Source: an uncultured Kushneria sp.
Lineage (GTDB): Bacteria; Pseudomonadota; Gammaproteobacteria; Pseudomonadales; Halomonadaceae
Direction: 5' to 3'
DNA length: 64,000 nt
Assembly: GCF_947497025.1 (NCBI RefSeq)
Contig: NZ_CANMFC010000002.1
Span: 248,001 to 312,000 of the forward strand
Shown here: in pieces, positions 1 to 8,097 of the stretch
Layout of the letters: each line of letters opens with the position of its first letter
Position numbering within the stretch: the first letter of the stretch is position 1
Translations under genes and position numbers: made by a program
Notes under the pieces: model-generated
Seen by the model: only the letters and a program-made list of their open reading frames with translations
Database searches by the model: none
Told to the model about the DNA's origin: nothing

Positions 1-1
1 G

Positions 2-1084
2 GTACAGAATTTCGATCAGATTCGACCGTTGCTGGAGGATGAAAACGATCTTCGTCGTCTGGAGGAACTGGCCACGCGCGCCGAAGAGCTTTATCACCGG
101 CTTGAACCCCTGCTGGCAAGGCGCCAGCGCGAGGGCTTTGTGCGCGAAACGCACGGCGACGTGCATCTGGCCAACGTGGTACAGCACGAGGGGCGGGCGC
201 TGATCTTTGACTGTATCGAGTTCAATGATGACCTGCGCTACAACGATGTCTGCTGTGAACTGGCCTTCTTGCTGATGGATCTGGAAGCGCGCGGTGAGCA
301 GGCGCTGTCCAGCCATGTGCTCAATCGCTATCTGGAAGGCAGCGGCGATCACGAACTGGTGCGCCTGTTGCCCTGGTACAAGGCCTACCGGGCGATGGTG
401 CGGGCCAAGGTCGCGCTCTTTCGTCTTCAGCAGCCGGATCTGCATCCGGCGGACCGCGAGGCGGCGCTGTCGGACTATCGCAGTTATATCGCGCTGGCCG
501 AGCGATACAGCGAGACCGATATCCCCTGGCTTTTGATCAGCGTGGGCGTGTCGGGCAGCGGCAAGAGCCGCTTTACCGAGCAGGTCGTGCGGGCGCTGGG
601 CGCCATACGTCTTCGCTCCGACGTCGAGCGCAAACGCCTTGGTGAGCTGGCGCCCGATGCCGATTCGGACTCAGGCGTGGCGCAGGGCCTCTATAGCGAT
701 GACATGACCCGCCGGACCTACGAGCGACTGGCTTCCCTGGGTGGCACGCTGATGGAGGCCGGTTATCCGGTCTGCATTGATGCCACATCGCTCAAGCGTC
801 TGCAGCGTGACCGGCTGCGACACGAAGCCGAAAAGCGCGGACTGGCGGCGCTTTTGATCAGTTTCGAAGCCGATGACGCTACTCTGCGTGATCGACTCCA
901 ACGACGCCAAAGCCGGCGTGGTGAAGTCTCGGAGGCAGGGATCGAAGTGCTGGATCACCAGCTCGCCTCGCGTGACGCCTTCGACGAGGATGAGCTGGCC
1001 TATCTGATTCATCTGGATACCACGGCCGAGGATGCCAATCTGACGCTGGTCTCCCTGATCAGGGAACGATTGCGCCTGAACTGA
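2..1084 (+). CDS. Bifunctional aminoglycoside-phosphotransferase-like / AAA ATPase protein (5' partial)
   Basis: The reading frame is open to the left edge of the window, so the N-terminus is missing. The visible part holds the end of a phosphotransferase-like kinase fold, with the catalytic-loop motif HGDVHLANVV followed by CIEFNDDLRYNDV. About residue 180 of the visible part an ATP-binding domain begins with the P-loop GVSGSGKS. This two-domain layout is known as the bifunctional APH/ATP-binding family of unknown substrate; resistance to aminoglycosides should not be assumed. It ends 21 bp before a convergent LuxR-type gene. The family call is firm, the function is not known. Confidence 0.8.
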   Translation, partial: VQNFDQIRPLLEDENDLRRLEELATRAEELYHRLEPLLARRQREGFVRETHGDVHLANVVQHEGRALIFDCIEFNDDLRYNDVCCELAFLLMDLEARGEQALSSHVLNRYLEGSGDHELVRLLPWYKAYRAMVRAKVALFRLQQPDLHPADREAALSDYRSYIALAERYSETDIPWLLISVGVSGSGKSRFTEQVVRALGAIRLRSDVERKRLGELAPDADSDSGVAQGLYSDDMTRRTYERLASLGGTLMEAGYPVCIDATSLKRLQRDRLRHEAEKRGLAALLISFEADDATLRDRLQRRQSRRGEVSEAGIEVLDHQLASRDAFDEDELAYLIHLDTTAEDANLTLVSLIRERLRLN

Positions 1085-1105
1085 TGTCTCCCGGCAGATG
1101 GCCGG

Positions 1106-1789
1106 TCAGGCCGTGTCCCGACGTGTGCGGGGCGCGGCCACGACGGTCGTGGGCTGCTGGCGCAAAAGATTCAGCGCCTGTGCCCGGTTTCTTACCTTGA
1201 GCTTGCGGAACACGTGATACAGGTGCGATTTGACCGTGTGTTCGCTGATGGACAAGCGATCGGCGATATCCAGGTTGCTGGCACCGCTGTCCAGCAGCCC
1301 CAGTATTTCCTGTTCCCGTGGCGTCAGACTTGCCAGCGGCAGCTGCTCGTCATGCTGGCGATGCCAGTAGGCGCACAAAAGACGCTCCATCAAGGGGCGT
1401 GACAGCCACATCTCGCCTTCGAAAAGCTTGCGAATCCCCTTGCTGATCAGCTCAAGGGAATCCCCCCGATAGAAGATGCCGTGTAGCGGCATGCGCATCA
1501 TCAGGGCGACCGCCCGATCTTCATTGCTCATGTTGAAGGCCGTGAAAATGGCATCGTCATACTGGCCCAGCTGCTGCGTCCAGTCGCGCAGCACGGATTC
1601 TTCTAGATGATCATCATCCAGCAGTGCCACAACGCGACAGTGCCTCAAATGCTCCGGCAATTCGGGTGGCTCGTCCGTCGGCAATTGCTGTACATGGCAA
1701 TCCAGCTGCTGACGGAGGTAATCCAGAAACAGCTCATTCTGGGGGCTGCTTTTGGTCACCATGATCAGTGCAATATTTGTCACATCCAT
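1106..1789 (-). CDS. CsgD-like LuxR-family transcriptional regulator (first of a paralogous pair)
   Basis: The 227-residue protein has a C-terminal LuxR/FixJ helix-turn-helix (LTPREQEILGLL... [18 protein letters not shown]). Its N-terminal domain resembles the degenerate receiver of CsgD: a VALLDDDH stretch sits where an acidic receiver strand would be, but no typical phosphorylation site context is evident. I chose the ATG at 1789 because its N-terminus (MDVTNIALIMVTKSSPQ) aligns with the paralogue at 4527-5249; the frame also runs further upstream to 1885. The Shine-Dalgarno signal is weak. It is transcribed away from the carbonic anhydrase gene across a 417-bp AT-rich spacer full of inverted repeats, so it may regulate that operon, itself, or a biofilm matrix locus elsewhere. 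The target is inference. Confidence 0.82.
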   Translation of the reverse strand: MDVTNIALIMVTKSSPQNELFLDYLRQQLDCHVQQLPTDEPPELPEHLRHCRVVALLDDDHLEESVLRDWTQQLGQYDDAIFTAFNMSNEDRAVALMMRMPLHGIFYRGDSLELISKGIRKLFEGEMWLSRPLMERLLCAYWHRQHDEQLPLASLTPREQEILGLLDSGASNLDIADRLSISEHTVKSHLYHVFRKLKVRNRAQALNLLRQQPTTVVAAPRTRRDTA

Positions 1790-2206
1790 GAAAGTGGCCC
1801 TGGTAAAGAGTATGAAGGCCTTCAGACGCCCGATCGCAATCAAAACTGGGGGATGTGCCAAAATCCGGCGCGCCGGACAGGGCACCCTTTACGCTAAGTA
1901 AGATTAAGTAAAAAAATAAACAAAACAACTACTTAAAAGCACTTAAGGTTCAGAGCTGATTAAGCTCTTGCGACTAACGTTCTAGTTCGATCATTTAGAA
2001 CAGGCTAGGGGTTCGAATGATCGTACCGATAGCCGACGCGACCGGGGTCCTGAAGATGCCCCCGATTATAAGGCGATCGATTTTTGAATGAGAGCGGTCA
2101 GAACGTGCATCTACACCAAATGGCGCATTGTGCACAGGAAATTGCGCTTAAGGATGTATTTGAAACGGTTTGTTAACCGTTTAGTTACAAAATAAAGGAG
2201 CGCCGG
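1790..2206. other. AT-rich divergent intergenic region with several inverted repeats
   Basis: This 417-bp spacer separates the CsgD-like gene from the carbonic anhydrase gene. It is clearly richer in A/T than its surroundings. I see AAGTA motifs near 1896-1911 facing ACTTAA motifs near 1929-1947, an inverted repeat GTTCTA / TAGAAC at 1979-1984 and 1996-2001, and CGATCATT / AATGATCG at 1988-1995 and 2016-2023. A perfect 8-bp hairpin lies just before the can ribosome binding site (listed separately). No convincing open reading frame or RNA gene is seen. Confidence 0.6.
2163..2182 (+). promoter_or_regulatory. Perfect inverted repeat in the carbonic anhydrase leader
   Basis: AAACGGTT and AACCGTTT flank a TGTT loop, 12 bp upstream of the AAGGAG ribosome binding site (2195-2200) of the carbonic anhydrase gene. 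It is not followed by a T run, so it is more likely an operator or a leader hairpin than a terminator. Which protein, if any, binds it is unknown. Confidence 0.45.
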
Positions 2207-2839
2207 ATGCGTTTTGTCGAGAGATTGCTGCTGGAAAATCAGGCCTGGGCCAGTGAAATCAAACATCGCGATCCGAACATGTTTGATCGCTTGAGTGCCG
2301 GGCAATCTCCGGAAGTGCTCTGGATCGGCTGCTCTGATAGCCGTGTTCCTGCCGAGCAGCTTTGTAATACCTCGCCGGGAGAAATGTTCATTCATCGCAA
2401 TGTGGCCAACCGGGTCTGTCCCAATGAAACGGGCTTCATGAGCGTACTTGAATACGCCGTTGCTGTATTAAAGGTCCGTCATATCATCGTCTGCGGTCAT
2501 CATCGTTGTGGTGGGATCAAGGCAGCAATGACAGACGAAAATACCGGACTTTCTCATCTTGATCATCACCTGGATGGCATCCGTGATGTCAGAAGAAGGC
2601 ATGCCGATGAACTAGCAGAAATTACCGATGATGCCGAACGTCTTGATCGACTAGTGGCCTTCAATGTGGCCGATCAAATCAGGACGCTCAGTGAGCTGCC
2701 CCTGATTCAGAAGCACTGGTCGCTCAATCAGCTTCCCACGATTCATGGCATGGTGTATGCCCTGGAAACGGGAAGACTGCGCGAAATTCAGCGCTGGAAT
2801 GGTGAAGGTTGCGAGCGTGTTCAGGCATGCGTCGTCTGA
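2207..2839 (+). CDS. can: Beta-class carbonic anhydrase
   Basis: This enzyme interconverts CO2 and bicarbonate in the cytoplasm. The zinc ligands and catalytic dyad of the beta class are present: C42-S-D44-S-R46, H98 and C101, in CSDSR and CGHHRCGG. At 210 residues it has the usual length. The ATG at 2207 follows AAGGAG with a 6-bp gap. The SulP transporter gene starts 41 bp downstream on the same strand, so the two are probably co-transcribed: the transporter would bring in bicarbonate (or sulfate) while the enzyme sets the CO2/bicarbonate balance. Coupling of SulP and beta-carbonic anhydrase genes is known in bacteria; the direction and purpose here are inferred. Confidence 0.95.
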   Translation: MRFVERLLLENQAWASEIKHRDPNMFDRLSAGQSPEVLWIGCSDSRVPAEQLCNTSPGEMFIHRNVANRVCPNETGFMSVLEYAVAVLKVRHIIVCGHHRCGGIKAAMTDENTGLSHLDHHLDGIRDVRRRHADELAEITDDAERLDRLVAFNVADQIRTLSELPLIQKHWSLNQLPTIHGMVYALETGRLREIQRWNGEGCERVQACVV

Positions 2840-2880
2840 AAATTCGATCATGTCATTATTCATGAAAAGAGACGGTTAAC

Positions 2881-4434
2881 ATGAACAAAGCGCTTTCATT
2901 GAAGACGCTGCCACAGGATCTGCCTGCCGGCGTCGTGGTCTTTCTGGTCGCCATTCCCCTGTGCCTGGGGATTTCCCTGGCCTCGGGGGCACCGCCGCTC
3001 TCCGGCCTGATTGCCGGTATTATTGGTGGTCTTGTTGTATCACTTTTCAGCGGTTCGTCCCTGAGCGTATCCGGCCCGGCCGCCGGACTGACCGTGATCG
3101 TGCTGGGGGCGGTCGAACAGATTGGTCTGAGCGGGCTTTTCATGGCCACGGTGCTGGCTGGCGCCCTGCAGCTGGTATTCGGTTTCCTGCGTCTGGGCAA
3201 GATTGGTGCCTTTGTGCCCTCGGCCGTCATCAAGGGCATGCTGGCTGCCATCGGGTTGATTCTGATTCTGAACCAGATTCCGCTGGCGCTGGGGCTGTCG
3301 CAGGACAGCGATGTATCGCTTTTGAACGTGGGCGCGCTGATGGCCGGTTTGTCGCCGGTGGCGCTGGCCATTGCTGCGGTGACACTGATCATACTGGTCA
3401 GCTGGGAGAAGCCTTTCATGCCGGCGGTGATCAAGCGCTTTCCGGGGCCGCTGGTGGCGGTACTGCTGGCGATTGCGATGGATCGATTGGCCCTGTCTCT
3501 GGGCCTGCCCGGCGCGCTTGACGCCGGTCAGCGCATTTCCCTGCCCGGGCTCGGCGGGCCGGTCGATTTCCTGGGCCAGCTGCAGCTGCCGGTGGTGTCC
3601 GATCTGCTCAAGCCACAGGTCTATGTGACGGCCGTGACGCTGGCACTGGTGGCCAGCCTTGAAACCCTTTTAAGTCTCGAAGCCGTGGACAAGATCGATC
3701 CGCTCAAGCGTCATTCGCCGCCGCATCGCGAGCTCAAGGCGCAGGGCATCGGCAATATGGTCAGTGGCATGGTCGGGGGACTGCCGATTACAGCCGTGAT
3801 CGTGCGCAGCTCGGCCAACGTGCAGGCGGGTGGTCGCACACGTCTGGCCAGTTTCGTGCACGGTATACTGCTGCTGTGCAGTGTGGCCTTCGTGGCCGGG
3901 GCGCTGGAGTTCATTCCGCTGGCGTGTCTGGCGGCCGTACTGGTGCATACCGGTTACAAGCTGGCCCGGCCGGCGACGATCCTTGCGCACTATCATCAGG
4001 GCTGGCAGCGCTTTGTGCCCTTTGCCGTGACGGTAGTGGCGATCATGGTCACCAATCTGCTGGAAGGCGTCATCATCGGCTTTCTATGCGGACTCTACTT
4101 TCTGGTGCGTGCCAACTATCACTCATCGGTGTCGTTTACCCATCATGACCGCTACGCCCTGCTGCGCTTTCACACCGATATCTCCTTTCTCAACCGCGAC
4201 AAGGTGCGTTACTACCTTGATGAAATTGCCGACGGCAGTCATCTGATCATCGATGCGCGCGAGGCGGGGTTCATTGATCCCGATATTCAGGAGGACATCG
4301 ATAACTTTGTCTACTCATCGCACGAGCGTGACATCGTGGTCGAGCTCAAGCAGGTCAACGGCCTGACGGCCAGCTATCCCGCCCTGCGCCCCTCAAGGCC
4401 GCCATCTGACAGTGACATGGCGCCCGCCGCCTAG
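2881..4434 (+). CDS. SulP-family anion transporter with STAS domain, probable bicarbonate transporter
   Basis: This 517-residue inner-membrane protein opens with the SulP signature region (DLPAGVVVFLVAIPLCLGI, then SLSVSGPAAGLT) and has about ten to twelve hydrophobic segments. A short STAS domain follows at about residues 430-490 (LIIDAREAGFIDPDIQEDI). SulP proteins move sulfate, bicarbonate or other anions, usually with sodium or protons. Direct coupling to a carbonic anhydrase gene favours bicarbonate, but substrate cannot be read from sequence. The gene ends 31 bp before a strong bidirectional terminator. Confidence 0.9.
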   Translation: MNKALSLKTLPQDLPAGVVVFLVAIPLCLGISLASGAPPLSGLIAGIIGGLVVSLFSGSSLSVSGPAAGLTVIVLGAVEQIGLSGLFMATVLAGALQLVFGFLRLGKIGAFVPSAVIKGMLAAIGLILILNQIPLALGLSQDSDVSLLNVGALMAGLSPVALAIAAVTLIILVSWEKPFMPAVIKRFPGPLVAVLLAIAMDRLALSLGLPGALDAGQRISLPGLGGPVDFLGQLQLPVVSDLLKPQVYVTAVTLALVASLETLLSLEAVDKIDPLKRHSPPHRELKAQGIGNMVSGMVGGLPITAVIVRSSANVQAGGRTRLASFVHGILLLCSVAFVAGALEFIPLACLAAVLVHTGYKLARPATILAHYHQGWQRFVPFAVTVVAIMVTNLLEGVIIGFLCGLYFLVRANYHSSVSFTHHDRYALLRFHTDISFLNRDKVRYYLDEIADGSHLIIDAREAGFIDPDIQEDIDNFVYSSHERDIVVELKQVNGLTASYPALRPSRPPSDSDMAPAA

Positions 4435-4465
4435 ACCATGACCGGCTCCATCCGGGCCATAATAA

Positions 4466-4500
4466 AGGGCGCCTCTGGCCATTACGGCCAGGGGCGCCCT
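4466..4500. terminator. Bidirectional hairpin terminator between sulP and the second CsgD-like gene
   Basis: A 15-bp stem (AGGGCGCC T CTGGCC against GGCCAG G GGCGCCCT, one G-T wobble) with an ATTAC loop lies between convergent genes. Runs of A and T flank it only weakly, yet the stem is very stable and positioned to stop both transcripts. Confidence 0.7.
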
Positions 4501-4526
4501 GTCATGTCACTGGCAGCGAATTCTGG

Positions 4527-5249
4527 TCAGGCGTCGGACGAGTGGCTGCGTGACGCCGGTGGAAGAGGCGCACCCCCCAGGTTCTGGCGTACCCAGTTCA
4601 TGGCCTGAATGCGATTGCGTACCTTGAGCTTGCGAAAGATGTTGTAAAGGTGCGACTTGACCGTATGTTCGCTGACAAAAAGCTGGCCTGCGATCTCGGT
4701 ATTGGAAGCGCCTGTTCCCAGCAATCGCAGAATCTCGAGTTCGCGATGTGTCAGGCCGTTGGCCGGCCGGAAGGCATTGATCTGCTGGCGCCGGTAGAAA
4801 CGGATCAGTCGCGTCATCAGATTGCGCGACATCCACAGCTCCTCGTTGATCAGCTTGGCAATGCCCTTGCAGATCAGGGCCAGCGAATCACGACGATAAA
4901 AAACGCCCTGAAGACGAAAGGTGGTCGCCAGATTGACGGCCTGGTTTTCATCCGCAAGGTTAAAGGCTGCCAGTGTCAGGGTGGCGCTGTCACTGGCCGC
5001 GCTTTCTTCCCAGTGATACATGTCCTTTTCATTGACGTGATCGGCATCGAGCAGCACCACACGCTGTATATCATCTTCTGCCGGTACCGCATCCCGCGGC
5101 GCCAGCGTCTCTACCTCACAGCCGATTCTGTCCCGCACGTACTGCATGAACAGCTCGCTTTGCGGGTTGATCTCTGTCACCAGTAGCAAGACTACTTTCT
5201 TTTCAATTTCCAAGTCACTATCCACGGTGCCCCCTTGATGCCCGTTCAT
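4527..5249 (-). CDS. CsgD-like LuxR-family transcriptional regulator (second of the pair)
   Basis: The 240-residue protein is colinear with the regulator at 1106-1789. Shared features include [17 protein letters not shown] at the N-terminus, a [11 protein letters not shown] segment, and a nearly identical helix-turn-helix ([18 protein letters not shown]... [21 protein letters not shown]). Like CsgD it looks like an unphosphorylated or atypical receiver joined to a LuxR DNA-binding domain. Start is uncertain: ATG at 5249, or GTG at 5225 just after AAGGGGG. It converges on the SulP gene and diverges from rdgB. The pair bracketing can-sulP suggests local duplication; its regulon is unknown. Confidence 0.82.
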   Translation of the reverse strand: MNGHQGGTVDSDLEIEKKVVLLLVTEINPQSELFMQYVRDRIGCEVETLAPRDAVPAEDDIQRVVLLDADHVNEKDMYHWEESAASDSATLTLAAFNLADENQAVNLATTFRLQGVFYRRDSLALICKGIAKLINEELWMSRNLMTRLIRFYRRQQINAFRPANGLTHRELEILRLLGTGASNTEIAGQLFVSEHTVKSHLYNIFRKLKVRNRIQAMNWVRQNLGGAPLPPASRSHSSDA

Positions 5250-5359
5250 CAGCTCATGTTGTGACAGCCAACGACGAGGCTTTGCTCAAGCTTACTCCGA
5301 AACGGGGTCTGGAGCATCGCTCGGGCAGGCGCTGTTTTGACGGCCAATTCGTTGGTTAA

Positions 5360-5381
5360 TATCACGCTATTTGTATCACGC
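5360..5381. repeat. Direct repeat TATCACGC x2 upstream of rdgB
   Basis: TATCACGC occurs at 5360-5367 and 5374-5381, 14 bp start to start, in the spacer between the divergent CsgD-like gene and rdgB. The spacing is close to one and a third helical turns. It could be a regulator site for either gene; nothing else supports that. Confidence 0.35.
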
Positions 5382-5480
5382 CAGGTATGCTTCGGTCGGT
5401 TAATCCGCAACAATATGTTCCAGTGTGATGACATGGCGCTTTAAAATGGGATCGTCAATCACACCAAGGGATCATGCCTT

Positions 5481-6080
5481 ATGTCTGCTACACGCTCTCT
5501 CGTTGTCGCCAGCAATAATGCCGGCAAGCTGCGGGAGTTCCGCGAGCTGCTGGAACCGCTGGCATGGGAACTTACCGCTCAGGCCGATCATGGTATATCG
5601 GCCGTTGAAGAGACCGGCTTGACCTTTGTTGAAAATGCGCTGCTCAAGGCGCGCGCCGCCTGCCTTGGCAGTGGTCTGCCGGCGCTGGCCGATGACTCGG
5701 GGCTGGCCGTCTCGGCGCTGGGCGGTGCACCGGGTATCTACTCGGCGCGCTACAGCGGCGCTCAGGGTGATGACCAGGCCAATAATGACAAGCTGCTCGA
5801 GGCGCTGGCCGAGGTACCCGAGGGCCAGCGTGGCGCGCAATATCATTGCGTGCTTGTTTATATGCGCCATGCCGAGGATCCGGTGCCCATTATCGTTCAG
5901 GGCAGCTGGCCCGGGGAAATTCTTTCCCTGCCACGTGGCGAGGGCGGGTTTGGCTATGATCCCCTGTTCTGGGTGCCCGAACAGGGCATGAGCGTGGCCG
6001 AACTCTCCCCCGAGCTCAAAAACCGGATCAGCCATCGCGGTCGCGCCCTGACCGCCCTGCTCGAGCAGCTGGAGCGCTGA
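5481..6080 (+). CDS. rdgB: XTP/dITP diphosphatase (RdgB/HAM1 family)
   Basis: This house-cleaning enzyme hydrolyses deaminated purine nucleoside triphosphates (dITP, XTP) to monophosphates, keeping them out of DNA and RNA. The family N-terminal motif is present (VVASNNAGKLREF), followed by ETGLTFVENALLKAR and the ADDSGL motif, and later GFGYDPLFW. The length, 199 residues, is standard. ATG at 5481 is preceded by AAGGGA. Its stop codon overlaps the hemW start (TGATG), so the two are translationally coupled; this rdgB-hemW pairing is common in gammaproteobacteria. Confidence 0.96.
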   Translation: MSATRSLVVASNNAGKLREFRELLEPLAWELTAQADHGISAVEETGLTFVENALLKARAACLGSGLPALADDSGLAVSALGGAPGIYSARYSGAQGDDQANNDKLLEALAEVPEGQRGAQYHCVLVYMRHAEDPVPIIVQGSWPGEILSLPRGEGGFGYDPLFWVPEQGMSVAELSPELKNRISHRGRALTALLEQLER

Positions 6081-7255
6081 TGCTTTCCCTGCCGCCCCTG
6101 GCGCTCTATATCCATGTCCCATGGTGCGTGCGCAAGTGTCCCTACTGCGACTTCAATTCCCATACGCTTTTGGAAGACCTGCCCGAAACGACCTATATCG
6201 ATGCGCTGCTGGCCGATCTCGATGCCGAACTGGTCGATGTACAGGGACGGGTGCTGACGTCGATTTTCATCGGCGGCGGCACGCCCAGCCTGGTCAGTGG
6301 CGCCGGCTATCAAAGGCTGCTGACCGGTATTCGTGAGCGCATGACGCTGGCGCCGGACATCGAAATTACGCTGGAAGCCAACCCGGGCACCTTCGAGCGC
6401 GAGCGGTTTGCCGATTTTCGCCGCGCCGGCATCAACCGGCTCTCGGTGGGCGTGCAGAGCTTTGACAACGATGCTCTGGCCCGACTGGGGCGCATCCATG
6501 ACGCCGACGAGGCCGTCAGGGCCATTTCCACGGCGCGCGAGGTCGGCTTTGACGAACTCAACATCGATCTGATGCACGGTCTGCCGGGTCAGAACATGAG
6601 CAGTGCACTGGCGGACATCGACCAGGCGCTGGCGCTGTCACCCTCGCATCTGTCCTGGTATCAGCTCACGCTCGAGCCCAACACGGCATTCTATTCGCGC
6701 CCGCCGACGCTGCCCGAAGAGGACGTGCTGGCCGATATCCAGGATGCCGGCCAGACACGCCTGGAGGCGGCCGGTTTTCAGCGCTACGAGATTTCGGCGT
6801 GGTCACGGCCGGGGCACGAGGCACGGCACAATCTGAACTACTGGCGCTTTGGGGATTACCTGGGCATCGGGGCCGGCGCGCATGGCAAGGTCTCCCGGCC
6901 GGGCGAGCATGGGCTTGTGATCGAGCGGCGCTGGAAAACACGCCAGCCCGAGACCTACCTGACCCGCCATGGTGATCCGCGCGGCTTCGTGGCCGGCCAT
7001 CGTGTGCTGTCGCGCGATGAGCGCGGGCTCGAGTTTCTGATGAACGCCCTGCGTCTGAGTGACGGCGTGCCCCGCGCGCTCTGGCAGCAGCATACCGGGC
7101 TCGACGATGCGCGCCTGGACGCTCACACTAGAGCGGCCATCGCCAGCGAGTTGATGCTTGAGACACATTCACGCATTCAGGCCACGCCGCTGGGGCTTTT
7201 GTTTCTCAATGATTTGCTGGCGCTGTGCGATGATTCGGTTCTGGCCCGCTCGTGA
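6080..7255 (+). CDS. hemW: Radical SAM heme chaperone HemW
   Basis: HemW binds heme and a [4Fe-4S] cluster and is thought to hand heme to respiratory enzymes; older annotations call it an oxygen-independent coproporphyrinogen oxidase. The radical SAM cysteines are C16, C20 and C23 in PWCVRKCPYCDFNSH. The GGGTPS motif follows, and LSVGVQSFD and NIDLMHGLPGQ are typical of the HemN/HemW group. The 391-residue length and lack of the extra N-terminal region of true HemN fit HemW. Start overlaps the rdgB stop by one base. Confidence 0.93.
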   Translation: MLSLPPLALYIHVPWCVRKCPYCDFNSHTLLEDLPETTYIDALLADLDAELVDVQGRVLTSIFIGGGTPSLVSGAGYQRLLTGIRERMTLAPDIEITLEANPGTFERERFADFRRAGINRLSVGVQSFDNDALARLGRIHDADEAVRAISTAREVGFDELNIDLMHGLPGQNMSSALADIDQALALSPSHLSWYQLTLEPNTAFYSRPPTLPEEDVLADIQDAGQTRLEAAGFQRYEISAWSRPGHEARHNLNYWRFGDYLGIGAGAHGKVSRPGEHGLVIERRWKTRQPETYLTRHGDPRGFVAGHRVLSRDERGLEFLMNALRLSDGVPRALWQQHTGLDDARLDAHTRAAIASELMLETHSRIQATPLGLLFLNDLLALCDDSVLARS

Positions 7256-7353
7256 CGGGTCACATGGCAGGGCAGTGACTGCCCTGCAGATTCAGCAAGG
7301 TCGGACATGTGCCTCGATATATGTTCCGAACGGTATTCACAGGAGAGCAGGAC

Positions 7354-8019
7354 GTGAAGAAAAGCATCTGGATGGCGGCACCGCTGGCCGTAGTCATGGC
7401 CGCCACGGGCTGTACCACTACCAATCCCTATACCAACGAGCAGCAGACCTCGAGCCTGGCCAAGGGCGCCGGCATCGGTGCACTGGTCGGTGGCGTGGCC
7501 GGGGCCACCAAAAGTGGTAACCACCGTCTCGACAAGACCCTGATTGGTGCCGCCGTGGGCGCGGCCGCCGGTGGCGGCGTTGGCTATTACATGGACGCTC
7601 AGGAAGCCAAGCTGCGCCAGGAAATGCAGGGCACGGGCGTGAGCGTCAATCGCGTGGGCGATCAGATTCAGCTCAACATGCCCAGCGCCATCACCTTCGC
7701 CAGCGATTCCAGCGAGCTTTCCTCGCAGATTCATGCGCCGCTGGATGGCGTCATCAAGGTGCTTGGCGAGTACCCTGATACCCTGGTCAATATCGCCGGC
7801 TACACTGACTCGACCGGTGCTGCGGCCTATAACCAACGCCTGTCCGAGCTGCGTGCCCAGGCCGTGGGCAACTATCTGGCCCGTGGCGGCGTCAATTTCA
7901 ACCGCCTCATCATGCAGGGTTACGGCGCCAGCAACTATGTGGCCAGCAACGATACCCCCGAAGGCCGGGCGCAGAACCGTCGCGTCACGATCACGCTGGT
8001 GCCCAACGGCAACCGCTGA
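7354..8019 (+). CDS. OmpA-family lipoprotein with glycine-zipper segment (YiaD-like)
   Basis: The GTG at 7354, preceded by AGGAG, gives a 221-residue precursor with a lipobox ending at C20 (MAATGC), so the mature protein should be lipid-anchored. Residues about 35-85 form glycine-rich zipper stretches (GAGIGALVGGVAGA, IGAAVGAAAGGGVGYYMD). The C-terminal OmpA-like domain carries the peptidoglycan-binding signature GYTDSTGAAAYNQRLSELRA and ends NRRVTITL. It likely tethers the outer membrane to peptidoglycan. The longer frame from 7309 lacks a signal and a binding site, so I discarded it. Confidence 0.9.
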   Translation: MKKSIWMAAPLAVVMAATGCTTTNPYTNEQQTSSLAKGAGIGALVGGVAGATKSGNHRLDKTLIGAAVGAAAGGGVGYYMDAQEAKLRQEMQGTGVSVNRVGDQIQLNMPSAITFASDSSELSSQIHAPLDGVIKVLGEYPDTLVNIAGYTDSTGAAAYNQRLSELRAQAVGNYLARGGVNFNRLIMQGYGASNYVASNDTPEGRAQNRRVTITLVPNGNR

Positions 8020-8052
8020 TCATCGGATCGGCAGCCCTGACGGCCGTGTCGT

Positions 8053-8085
8053 CGCCGCAGTCCCATGACTGCGGCGATGTTTTTT
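8053..8085 (+). terminator. Rho-independent terminator after the OmpA-like lipoprotein gene
   Basis: A perfect 10-bp stem CGCCGCAGTC / GACTGCGGCG with a CCAT loop is followed by a run of T. It lies only 13 bp before the rlmJ start, so the rlmJ ribosome binding site (AAGGAGGG) directly follows the T run. The rlmJ transcript must therefore arise by read-through or from a promoter overlapping this hairpin. Confidence 0.85.
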
Positions 8086-8097
8086 CAAGGAGGGAGC

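Noticed and set aside
1734-1928. Small minus-strand frame overlapping the first CsgD-like gene start
   Set aside because: No ribosome binding site; translation overlaps a regulator gene in another frame and is low in complexity.
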